Positions 28,767-37,919 of a DNA stretch of 64,000 nt are shown here, in pieces. Source of the stretch: Lysobacter solisilvae (lineage in GTDB: Bacteria; Pseudomonadota; Gammaproteobacteria; Xanthomonadales; Xanthomonadaceae); assembly GCF_016613535.2 (NCBI RefSeq), contig NZ_CP071518.1, positions 3,658,001 to 3,722,000 of the forward strand. The letters are read 5' to 3'. Below the pieces are notes generated by a model. It worked only from the letters and a program-made list of their open reading frames with translations. It had not been told where the DNA came from and searched no databases. The position numbers were made by a program, and so were the translations under genes. Position 1 is the first letter of the stretch, and every line of letters begins with the position of its first letter.

Positions 28767-30194
28767 ATGCTCGCCAAGAAGTACCCCTACTACCTGGCCA
28801 ACCAGCCAGTGCAGGCCAATACCGACCTGGAAGTCCGCGACAAGTACACCGGCAGGATCGCCACGCGCGTCGCGCTCGCCGATGCCACCGCGGTGCGCAA
28901 GGCCATCGTGGCTGCGCACAAGGCCAGGGCGGCCATGGCCGCCTTCCCGCCCGATGCGCGCCGCGACGTGCTCGAGCACTGCGTGCGCCGATTCGGCGAG
29001 CGTGCGGAGGAGCTGGCCCAGGCGCTGTGCATCGAGGCCGGCAAACCCATCCGCGATTCCCGTGGCGAAGTCACCCGCCTGATCGACACCTTCCGCATCG
29101 CCGCCGGCGAGGCCACGCGCATCGGCGGTGAACTGATCGAGCTGCAGGTCTCGCCCCGCGCGCGCGGCTACCGGGGCATGGTCAAGCGCGTGCCGATCGG
29201 TGCGTGCAGCTTCATCACGCCGTTCAACTTCCCGCTCAACCTGGTGGCGCACAAGGTCGCCCCGGCGATCGCCGCCGGCTGCCCGTTCGTGCTCAAGCCC
29301 GCGGACAAGACGCCGGTGGGCGCGCTCATCATCGCGGAGATCCTGGCCGAGACCGACCTGCCGCGCGGCGCGTTCTCGGTGATGGTGTGCAGCACCGACG
29401 ACGCCGCGCAGCTGGTGCAGGACGAGCGGATCGCCCTGCTCAGCTTCACCGGCGGCATGGTCGGCTGGGACCTCAGGGCGCAGGCCGGACGCAAGAAGGT
29501 GACCCTCGAGCTGGGTGGCAACGCGGCCTGCATCGTCGATGCCGATCCCGGTGCGACGCTGGACCACGTCGTCGAACGGCTGGTGTTCGGCGCCTACTAC
29601 CAGAGCGGGCAGAGCTGCATCAGCGTGCAGCGCATCTACGCGCATCGCGACGTGTACGAACGGCTGCGCCGCAAGCTCAAGGCCGCCGTCGGCAAGCTGC
29701 GCATGGGCGATCCGCGTGACGAGAAGACCTTCATCGGCCCGATGGTCAACGAGGAATCAGCGCAGCGCGTGGAACAGTGGATCGCGCAGGCGCGCAAGGC
29801 CGGTGCGAAACTTCGTGCCGGTGGCGAGCGCCAGGGCAGCATGGTGCCAGCCACGCTGCTGGAAGACGTGCCCCACCACTGCGACCTCTACCGCAAGGAA
29901 GTCTTTGGTCCGGTCGCCGTGCTCGAGGCCTTCGACGATTTCGACGACGCTTTGGCGCGGGTCAACGACAGCGACTTCGGCATGCAGGCCGGTGTGTTCA
30001 TCGGCACGCTCGCCCACGCACTGCGCGCCTGGGATGTGCTCGAGGTCGGCGGCGTGATCGTCGGCGACGTGCCCAGCTTCCGCGTCGACAACATGCCCTA
30101 CGGCGGCGTGAAGAATTCCGGCGTGGGGCGCGAGGGCGTGCGCATGGCGATCGAGGACATGACCGAGCCCAGGCTGCTGGTCATCCGGGGCTGA
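28767..30194 (+). CDS. NAD(P)-dependent aldehyde dehydrogenase
   Basis: 475 aa. The catalytic Cys is C284 (QSGQSCISVQR) and the base E248 (TLELGGNAACIV). The N-terminus YPYYLANQPVQANTDLEVRDKYTG and the segment YKSxG-type NSGVGREGVRMAIEDMTE are like the lactaldehyde/glyceraldehyde-3-phosphate-like ALDH subgroup. The substrate is open. The start at 28767 was chosen because it has a perfect spacing to CAGGAGGG; the open frame to 28728 has none. Confidence 0.85.
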   Translation: MLAKKYPYYLANQPVQANTDLEVRDKYTGRIATRVALADATAVRKAIVAAHKARAAMAAFPPDARRDVLEHCVRRFGERAEELAQALCIEAGKPIRDSRGEVTRLIDTFRIAAGEATRIGGELIELQVSPRARGYRGMVKRVPIGACSFITPFNFPLNLVAHKVAPAIAAGCPFVLKPADKTPVGALIIAEILAETDLPRGAFSVMVCSTDDAAQLVQDERIALLSFTGGMVGWDLRAQAGRKKVTLELGGNAACIVDADPGATLDHVVERLVFGAYYQSGQSCISVQRIYAHRDVYERLRRKLKAAVGKLRMGDPRDEKTFIGPMVNEESAQRVEQWIAQARKAGAKLRAGGERQGSMVPATLLEDVPHHCDLYRKEVFGPVAVLEAFDDFDDALARVNDSDFGMQAGVFIGTLAHALRAWDVLEVGGVIVGDVPSFRVDNMPYGGVKNSGVGREGVRMAIEDMTEPRLLVIRG

Positions 30195-30284
30195 CCGGCG
30201 GGCGCGGCAAAAAAACTTCACGCCGGCCAACCCCGTTCGCGCGGGCGGCGCGTTTCCACAGGCAACCTGCCACGGAGACGCACC

Positions 30285-32225
30285 ATGCACCGCCTCGTCC
30301 GCCCGCACCGCCTCGCCCTCGCCCTAGCCCTGTCGCTGGCCGCCTGCAATACCACCCAGCCCGAGTTGTCCTCCGCCGACGACAAGGCCTCGGCCGAGGC
30401 CGGCACCGCCGACGAGGCGCGCCAGGCCGAGCGTGCGGCGCAAGCCGCCGCCATCAGCGCCGCCGACGCCGCCGCCGCGGTGGACGCGGCGCCCGCCGCC
30501 GCGTCTCCACGCACGGATGCCTACAAGCAGGCTTCCCAGCCGCGTCCGCGGGCCGAAGGGCTCATGGCACGACGCTCTGCATCCAGTGGAAACGTCGCCG
30601 GCCATGCCGTGGCACCGCCGCCGCCGGCACAGGTCGCGCAATTCGCGCCACCCCCGATGGAGGCCGAGGCCGCCGCGGAACTGGATGCAATCTCCGTCAC
30701 CGGCTCGCGCATCGACGAACCGGCGCTGAGGTACCTGCAGGCCGCCGCGCCGCAGTCACCGGCCAATACCGAGAAGTACGCGCACAAGGATGCCAATCCC
30801 GTCCATCGCACCAGTGAGCAGCCGGTGTCGACCTTCTCCATCGACGTGGACACCGGCAGCTACAGCAATGTGCGCCGCATGCTCGCGCAGGGTGTCCGCC
30901 CGCCCGCGGACGCCATCCGCACCGAGGAGTTCCTCAACTACTTCGACTACGGCCACCCCGGCCCCGCATCGCCCAGCACGCCGTTCCGCGTGACCACGCA
31001 GCTGGCGTCCGCACCGTGGAACAGCCAGCGCCAGCTGCTGATGGTGGGCATCAAGGGATACGACGTGCCCAAGGCCACGCTGCCGCCGGCCAACCTGGTG
31101 TTCCTGCTCGACACCTCCGGCTCCATGCAGGACGAGGACAAGCTGCCGCTGGTCAAGGCCTCGCTGCGCCAGCTGGTGAACCAGCTGCGTCCGCAGGACC
31201 GCGTGTCGATCGTGGTCTATGCGGGATCCGCGGGCCTGGTGCTGCCGCCGACATCCGGCGAAGACAAGGACGCGATCCTGGGGGCGCTCGATCGCCTGGA
31301 AGCCGGCGGCAGCACCAACGGCGGCGACGGCATCCGTCTGGCGTACGCGATGGCGCGGCAGGCCTTCGTCGAGGGCGGCGTCAACCGCGTGATCCTGGCC
31401 ACCGACGGTGATTTCAATGTCGGGACCATCGACCAGAACGCGCTGGAGACGCTGGTGGCCGACCAGCGCAAGACCGGCATCGCACTGACCACGCTGGGCT
31501 TCGGCCAGGGCAACTACAACGACCAGCTCGCCGAGCGGCTGGCCGATGTCGGCGACGGCAACCACGCCTACATCGATACCGAGCGCGAGGCCCGAAAGGT
31601 GCTGGTCGAGGAGATGGGTTCCACGCTCATGACCATCGCCCGCGACGTCAAGATCCAGATCGAGTTCAACCCGGCGGTGGTGGCCGAATACCGGCTGATC
31701 GGCTACGAGAACCGGCTGCTCAACCGCGAGGACTTCGCCAACGACAAGGTCGATGCCGGCGACATCGGCGCCGGGCATGAAGTGACCGCGCTGTACGAGC
31801 TCACGCCCGTCGACTCCGGCGCGCCCCGGCTGTCCCCGCTGCGTTATGGCGGCACGGCGGTGGCGTCGAAGGACGCGTCGACCAAAGCCGAAGTCGCGCA
31901 CCTGCGCCTGCGTTACAAGCGCCCGGGCGAGGGCAGCAGCCGCCTGATCGAAACGCCGGTCCTGCGCTCGCAGCTCACCGCCACGCCGGGACCCTCCTTG
32001 CGCTTCGCCAGCGCGGTGGCGGCCTTCGCCGATGCGCTGCGCGGCGGCACGAACATCGGCACCTAGGACTGGACGCGCATTCGCGCCGAGGTGAAGCAGA
32101 CGCTCGGCGAGGACCGCTGGGGCCAGCGCGCCGAACTGCTCGGCCTGATCGACCAGGCCGACCACCTGATCGCGACGCCCGACAGGGCGACCGCCCAGGG
32201 TCAGCGAATGACGGTGGGCCCCTGA
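30285..32225 (+). pseudogene. VWA-domain lipoprotein (YfbK-like), in-frame TAG near the 3' end
   Basis: Lipoprotein signal with LSLAAC (lipid-bearing Cys21), a Pro/Ala-rich disordered region (about 25-150), then a von Willebrand-type N-terminal domain (TFSIDVDTGSYSNVRRML), a VWA domain with intact MIDAS (DTSGSMQ; later ATDGDFN) and a C-terminal DUF3520-type domain. The exact string ELDAISVTGSRI lies in the disordered part at residues 132-143 and recurs in the anti-sigma-like protein at 36175. Codon 594 (32064-32066) is TAG where homologues have Tyr-Asp/Trp. The frame continues 53 codons (DWTRIRAEVKQTLGEDRWGQ...) to TGA at 32223-32225, just before a terminator. Probably one gene with a base error or mutation. 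Function unknown; VWA lipoproteins often act in envelope assembly or adhesion. Confidence 0.85.
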
Positions 32226-32260
32226 CTGCTGGCGGACCAAGGCAACGTCCTGCCTGGCGA

Positions 32261-32293
32261 CCTCTTCCCGCGGCGTGCGGGAAGAGGTTTTTT
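32261..32293 (+). terminator. Rho-independent terminator of the VWA gene
   Basis: 11-bp perfect stem CCTCTTCCCGC/GCGGGAAGAGG, loop GGCGT, then TTTTTT. It starts 35 bases past the TGA at 32223-32225 and so supports that stop as the original gene end. Confidence 0.92.
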
Positions 32294-32389
32294 GTTGGAG
32301 TTCGTCGCTGGGTGACGTTCCGGCCGGGCTGCGGACGCGGGACGCGGGGACCAGGAATGCATGCGTGGGCTACAGGCCCCGCGAAACCC

Positions 32390-35306
32390 TCAGAGCCGCG
32401 ACGGCGCCAGCGGCATCAGCTGCGCCATCGGGCGGCCGAACAGGAAGCCCTGCCCCATCTGGCAGCCGAGCTCGCGCAACAGCACGCGCTGCGCTTCGCT
32501 CTCGATGCCCTCGCCGATCGTGTGGATGCCCAGCGAACCGGCCAGGGCCTGGATGGCGCGGACCACGGCCATGCTTTCCGGGCGCGTGTCACCGACCAGG
32601 CCGGCGACGAAGCTCTGGTCGATCTTCAGGCATTCCAGCGGGAAGCGATGCAGGTAGCTCAGCGCGGAGAACCCGGTGCCGAAGTCGTCCAGCTGGGCCA
32701 GCACGCCGTTGCTGCGCAGCGTGCGCAGCATGCGCAGCGCGCGCGCGGTGTCGTCGAGCAGCGCCCCTTCGGTGATCTCGATGCGCAGCTTGTGTGGATC
32801 GGCGCCAGCCTGGTCGATCAGCCGCAGCAGGCGGTCGGCGAAATCGGCCGAGAGGAAATGGCGCGGCGAGACATTGACCGAGATGTAGCCCCGAGTTTTC
32901 CTTCGCAAGCCGCTGGGCGACCTGCTGGTACATGATCCAGTCGACCTCTTCGATCAGCCCGCTGTCCTCGCCCAGGCCGATGAACTCGCCGGGCGTGAGC
33001 AGGCCGCGGCGTTCATGGCGCCAGCGCAGCAGGGCTTCGTGGCCGATGACCTGGCGGTCGCTCAGGCGCACGATCGGCTGGTAGAAGGCGACGAATCCCT
33101 CGCCGTTGATGGAGCGGCGCAGGTCGGCTTCCAGGTCGAGGATGCGCATGGCTTCCTCGCGCATGGCCTCGTCGAACACCGCCGAGCTGCTGCGGCCGGC
33201 GGCCTTGGCGCGGTACATCGCGGCATCGGCGTCGCGCAGGAGTTCGGCGCCGTTCTGGTAGCGCGGGTGCCACATCGCGATGCCCACGCTGGCCGACGGG
33301 AACACCTCGCGGCCGGCGACCCAGAAGGGTTCGTTGAGCGAGAGCAGCACGCGGCGCGCGAGGTCCTCGACGATGCCCAGCCCGTCGATGTCGGTGATCA
33401 GGATCGCGAACTCGTCGCCGCCCAGCCGCGCGACCGTGTCGCCGCCGCGCACGGTGGCCACGATGCGGCGCCCGGCTTCGATCAGCAGTTCGTCGCCGGC
33501 CGAGTGGCCGACGCTGTCGTTGACGAGCTTGAAGCGGTCCAGGTCGAGGAACAGCACGGCGAAATGCCGCGCGCCCGGGCCCTGTGCCGGATCGGACTGC
33601 GCGCGGGTGATCGCCGCGGCCAGCCGTTCGAGCAGCTGGGTGCGGTTGGGCAGTCCGGTCAGCGCGTCGTGGCGCGCCTGGTAGGTGAGCTGCTGCTCGG
33701 CGCGCAGGCGTTCACCGATCTGCGAGAGCAGTTCGGCGTTGGCCTCGGCCAGCTCGCGCGTGCGCGAGGTCACGCGCTGCTCGAGCTCGCCGTGGGCCAC
33801 CAGCAGGCGGTCCTGCGCCTGCTTGCGCACCAGGCCGATGCCGATGTGGTGGGCGACGAAGGTGAGCAGTTCCTGGTCGCGCGAGGTGAAGGCGATGGCG
33901 GGCGAATAGCTCTGCACGGCGATCACGCCGACCACGATCTCCTCGCGGAACAGCGGCACGCCCAGCCAGCAATGCGACAGGGTGCCCAGGCTGCGCACCT
34001 TGCCTTCCTCCTCCAGCCGCTGGATGAAGGGACGGTCGGCAAGCAGCGCGTGGCCTTCGCGGATGACGTACTCGGTCAGGCCGGCGGCGAACTGGCGGGT
34101 GTGGCGGGTGACGTCGCGTTCGTCGATCGAGTACGGGAAGTGGATCATCCGCCCGTCTTCGGAGACCAGGGCGATGTAGAAGTTGCGGGCGTAGAGCAGC
34201 TCGCCGACCACGTCGTGGACCTGCGCGTAGAAGCGCTCCAGCGTCTCGGAGGTGATCGACAGCTCGGCGATGCGGAACAGCGCGCGCTGCAGCCGCTCGG
34301 CGCGCTGGCGTTCGATGATCTCGGCCTGCAGGTCGCGGTTGCTGTGCTGCAGGGCGCGGGTGCGTTCCTCGACCCGGCGTTCGAGTTCCTCGCGCGCCTG
34401 GCGGCGGTCGAGCGCGGTGAGGATGTGCTGGGCGACGTAACTGAGCAGCGCACGCTCATCGTCGCGGTAGACGCCGGGGCGGTCGTAGCTCTGCACCACG
34501 ATGGCGCCGCAGACGCGGTCCTCGCGGCGCATGGGCACGCCCAGCCAGTCCTCGCTGTCCGGGCCGTGCTGCGGATCGATCACCACGCCGAAGGATTCGC
34601 GCAGCTGGGACGAGGGCCCGCGCAGCGGTTCGCCGTGGCGCAGGAGGGCGACGGTCATGCTGTTGGGCATGTCCGAGGCGACCGTCTCCACCGAGGGATC
34701 GGCCACGTAGGGGTCGCGCCGGTCGGCGAAGTACAGGAAGCGCAGCGTGTCGCGCTGGTCGTCGTAGAGGACGATGTAGAAGTTCTCGGCGTACATCAGG
34801 CCGGCGACGATGGCGTGGATGCGGCGGAGCATGTCCGCCATTTCCAGGTCCGAGCCGGCCAGGTCGGCGATCTCGTACAGGGCCTGCTGCAGGCGTTCGG
34901 ATTTTTCCAGCTGTTCGGCGCGGGCGCGGGCCTGGGCGGCGGTCAGGTGCGCATCGACCAGCATCTGCGCCATAGACAGCCAGCCGCGGCGCGCGGACGC
35001 CGGCAACGATTCGGGCAGGTCGGCCAGGACCACGGCGCGACTGCTGTCCTCCCCGTCCCAGACCAGCGCCAGCAGGCGCGGGTCGTCCTTGGGCGGATTG
35101 CCGGTGGCCATCATCTGCTCGGCCAGCTGGGTCATCCGCGGCGAAACGTTGCCGGTGAGGGAGAAGCCGGGCAGGCCGGAGCCGTCGCGCCAGCGCACGA
35201 GAACCTGGGCGCCGGGCTGCAGTCCTTCCTGCAGCGCGCCTGCCAGCGCGTCTCCAAAAGCCTCGGACGTGTCCGAAGGCATCGACATCGTGCCCAACCG
35301 TTGCAC
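32390..35306 (-). pseudogene. multi-GAF GGDEF-EAL cyclic-di-GMP enzyme, frameshifted in EAL
   Basis: About 970 codons, paralogue of the gene at 5862-8891, with the same layout: sensory N-terminus, GAF modules (IADLAGSDLEMADMLRRIHAIV; then IAELSITSETLERFYAQ), GGDEF and EAL. The GGDEF site RLGGDEFAIL (near residue 629) has the I-site RGGD five residues upstream, and EAL reads GHEALLRWRHE. The frame shifts inside EAL at 32889-32892, a CCCC run on the plus strand. Removing one C joins AKENSG to YISVNVSPRHFLS, and the remainder (DDFGTGFSALSYLH, to the stop at 32390) is intact. A base-call error is the simplest view. The start is 35306, or MSMPSD at 35288. Confidence 0.87.
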
Positions 35307-35610
35307 CGGAACTTCAGCCTCCCCCTGACCGTGCCCTGAGCATAACGCGCCCCGGGGGGCCCGATGCCAACCCCGCCGGCCCAGCCCGACCGTTCATCCA
35401 GTCATGGAACTGGTTGCTCGATTTGATGGATGCTCCGATTGGCCGCCGGCCCGCGACCCCGACCGTTGCGGGCCGATGGGCTGGGGCTGGCCGCCACCTG
35501 CCCCGGAGGGCTCCACGGCCGGCGGCCGGGCGGTCGCGGCGGTGTCCACGGTGGCCAGGAGCGAAGCCGACCGCTTCCCGCCGCCGGCCGCAGCCCGTAC
35601 GCTGCCGCGC
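35307..35610. other. divergent region between GGDEF-EAL and ECF sigma genes
   Basis: No gene. A GGAAC at 35406-35410 resembles an ECF -35 element but lacks a matching -10 at 16-17 bases, so no autoregulatory promoter can be claimed. Confidence 0.35.
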
Positions 35611-36165
35611 ATGAATCCGGGCGCGGACGCCAATGACGACCTGCTGATGCTTGCCTGGGCAGGCGGGGACGTGGCCGCGTTCGAGATCCTGTACGCGCGC
35701 CACCGCGGGCCGCTGTACCGGTTCCTGCTGCGGCAGCTGCGCAACCAGGCGCTGGCCGACGAATTCTTCCAGGATGTGTGGCAGCGTGTGATCGCCGCGC
35801 GCGAAAACTGGAAGCCCGATGCGGCTTTCTCGACCTGGCTGTTCAGGATCGCCCACAACCGCCTGAACGATCATTGGCGCGCGGCGAAGCATCGCCCTGC
35901 CGCGCCGGACGATGGCGACGAGCGCGCCGCGCGCGTGCCGGACCCGTCCACGCCCGAACGCGAGCTGTCGCAGTTCGAACAACGCCGGCGCCTGCAACTC
36001 GCGCTGGAGGAATTGCCTGAGGAGCAGCGCGAGGTCCTGCTGCTGCGCCTGGAACAGGAACTGAGCCTGGAGGAGATCGGCGCCATCACCGGCGTCGGCC
36101 GCGAAACCGTCAAGTCGCGCCTGCGCTACGCGATGGACAAGCTGCGATCGAGATTGAACGAGTGA
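35611..36165 (+). CDS. ECF-type RNA polymerase sigma factor
   Basis: 184 aa. The region 2 segment is FQDVWQRVIAARENW followed by FSTWLFRIAHNRLNDHWR (-10 recognition). The region 4 helix-turn-helix is LEELPEEQREVLLLRL then LSLEEIGAITGVGRETVKSRL (-35 recognition). Regions 1.1 and 3 are absent, as in ECF factors. The start MNPGADANDDLLML at 35611 fits; a longer open frame to 35404 is not sigma-like. It is followed 9 bases later by a membrane protein that is probably its anti-sigma partner. Distinct from the RpoE at 60500. Confidence 0.9.
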   Translation: MNPGADANDDLLMLAWAGGDVAAFEILYARHRGPLYRFLLRQLRNQALADEFFQDVWQRVIAARENWKPDAAFSTWLFRIAHNRLNDHWRAAKHRPAAPDDGDERAARVPDPSTPERELSQFEQRRRLQLALEELPEEQREVLLLRLEQELSLEEIGAITGVGRETVKSRLRYAMDKLRSRLNE

Positions 36166-36174
36166 CCGCCGGAC

Positions 36175-37236
36175 ATGACTAGCCACGACCCCCGCGAACC
36201 GCTGGACGCCGACGAGCGCGAGCTTGCCGGGCGCCTGTCGCGCCTGGGACCGGTCGACGGCCCCTCGCCCGCCCTGGACGCCCGCATCCTCGCCGCCGCG
36301 CATGCCGCTGCCGCGACCCGCACCCGTCCGGCGCGCCGCCGCTGGGCGGCCTGGGCCGTGCCGCCGGCGGCCATCACCGGCGTCGGCGTGGCCGCGGCCT
36401 GCGTGCTCGCCCTGGGCGTGGTCTGGCAGATGCGGCCGCGCGTCTCGATGGCGCCGGTTGCCGCCGAATCGACCGAGGAGGTCTTCATTGCCGCCGAACC
36501 GGCCGGCTCGCGCGCGCCGGTCGACAACCCGCCGCCATTCGAAGCCGCCGCCGATGCCGCGACCGCCGCCGCGCCGCCGCAGCCGCAGGCGCGCGCCCGT
36601 GCTGGTGACGAATACGCGCAGGCCAAGGCCGCGACGGAGGCCGCCCCGGCGGTTGCGCAGGAAAGCGATGCGGCGGCGGCTCCCTTCGCCGTCGCGCCAT
36701 CGGGGTCGGCTGCCGCTGCGGCGCCGTCCTACGAGGGCTTCAGCGGCAATGCCGCGGCGAACGCCCGCGCCGACAAGGCCCTGGCCGACGACGCAGCCGC
36801 CAGCACCGGCGCGGCCGCGGCCGTCGAAGAGGCGGCCCGCCAGGAACGCCGCGCCACCTACACCTCAGCGGCGCGTGCCACCGCCGAGCGGGGGCTGCGA
36901 GCGCCCCCGGCCGCGCAGGCCGCGCCTCCCGCCGCGCCCGCGCCCGCGCCGGCGCGGGAGGCCGCTGCGTTCCCGCAGGACGAAGCAGAGGCTCCGACCG
37001 AGCTGGATGCGATCTCGGTCACCGGCAGCCGCATCGCGGCGCCTGATCTGGCGGCCATTCCCGCCCGCGACGACGCCCGCCTGAAGCGCGAAGACTGGCT
37101 CGATCGCATCCGCGCGCGCCGCGACGCCGGCGACCGGGTTGCCGCGCGCGAGAGCCTGCGCCTGTTCCGCCGCGCCTATCCGCAGGTGCGCCTGCCCGAG
37201 GACCTGCGCAGCCTGGCGACCGACGCCGCGCCATGA
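36175..37236 (+). CDS. single-pass membrane protein, probable anti-sigma factor
   Basis: 353 aa. The short acidic N-terminus (about 1-55, cytoplasmic; PREPLDADERELAGRLSRL) and one transmembrane helix (about 58-84) are followed by a long Ala/Pro-rich periplasmic part and a charged C-terminal helix pair (DDARLKREDWLDRIRARRDAGDRVAARESLRLFRRAYPQ). There is no zinc-finger HxxxCxxC. Place and topology suggest the partner of the sigma factor 9 bases upstream, but that is inference. Residues 276-287 are ELDAISVTGSRI, identical to the VWA lipoprotein at 30285, with four synonymous codon differences of twelve. Its stop overlaps the yigZ start (ATGA). Confidence 0.72.
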   Translation: MTSHDPREPLDADERELAGRLSRLGPVDGPSPALDARILAAAHAAAATRTRPARRRWAAWAVPPAAITGVGVAAACVLALGVVWQMRPRVSMAPVAAESTEEVFIAAEPAGSRAPVDNPPPFEAAADAATAAAPPQPQARARAGDEYAQAKAATEAAPAVAQESDAAAAPFAVAPSGSAAAAAPSYEGFSGNAAANARADKALADDAAASTGAAAAVEEAARQERRATYTSAARATAERGLRAPPAAQAAPPAAPAPAPAREAAAFPQDEAEAPTELDAISVTGSRIAAPDLAAIPARDDARLKREDWLDRIRARRDAGDRVAARESLRLFRRAYPQVRLPEDLRSLATDAAP

Positions 37237-37817
37237 CCGACACGCTCGCGGCGCCCGTGGCGCACGAGCTGGAGGTGAAGCACAGCCGCTTCATCGTCCA
37301 TGCCGCGCCGGCGCCCTCGCCGGAAACCGCACTGGCCTGGCTGGCGCAGGTAAGCGATGCCGCCGCCACGCACAACTGCTGGGCGTACCGCATCGGCGGG
37401 CAATACCGTTTCAGCGACGACGGCGAACCGGCCGGCACCGCGGGCCGGCCGATCCTGGCCGCGATCGACGGCCAGGGTTTCGACCAGGTCGCCGCCGTGG
37501 TCACGCGCTGGTACGGCGGCATCAAGCTCGGCGCCGGCGGCCTGGTGCGCGCCTACGGTGGTTCGGTCGCCGAATGCCTGCGCCTGGCGCCGCGGCAGCC
37601 GTTGATCGCGTGGAGCGAACTGGCCGTGGCCTATCCGTTCGACGCGACCGGTGCCGTGCATGCCGCGCTTGCGCAGTTTGGCGCGGAAAAGCGCGGCGAG
37701 GACTTCCAGCCGGACGGCGTGGTGACGCGCCTGCGCCTGCCGTCCGATCGCGTGGACGCCTTGAAAACCCAGCTGCGCGACGCCACCCGTGACCGGGTGC
37801 GCTGGCCCGACGGCTGA
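37233..37817 (+). CDS. YigZ/IMPACT (UPF0029) family protein
   Basis: 194 aa. The N-terminal domain is typical of the family: KHSRFIVHAAPAPSPETAL, HNCWAYRIGGQYRFSDDGEPAGTAGRPIL and VTRWYGGIKLGAGGLVRAYG. The C-terminal ferredoxin-like domain (DUF1949) carries ATGAVHAALAQFG. The family is linked to translation control (IMPACT in eukaryotes); its biochemical role in bacteria is unclear. It starts inside the stop of the probable anti-sigma gene (ATGA), so it belongs to the sigma-factor operon. Confidence 0.9.
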   Translation: MTDTLAAPVAHELEVKHSRFIVHAAPAPSPETALAWLAQVSDAAATHNCWAYRIGGQYRFSDDGEPAGTAGRPILAAIDGQGFDQVAAVVTRWYGGIKLGAGGLVRAYGGSVAECLRLAPRQPLIAWSELAVAYPFDATGAVHAALAQFGAEKRGEDFQPDGVVTRLRLPSDRVDALKTQLRDATRDRVRWPDG

Positions 37818-37919
37818 CCGCACGCTTTGCCCGACCGCGCGGCGCGATACGCTGCCCGGACTTGGCGAACCCGCGGCGCCCCGCGCCGGGCGCCCTCCCT
37901 CCTCCTGCCGCGTCCCTCC

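Noticed and set aside
10444-32066. Pyrrolysine or systematic amber recoding
   Set aside because: No pyl genes are visible here, and genes such as ydbH end normally at TAG, so TAG works as a stop.
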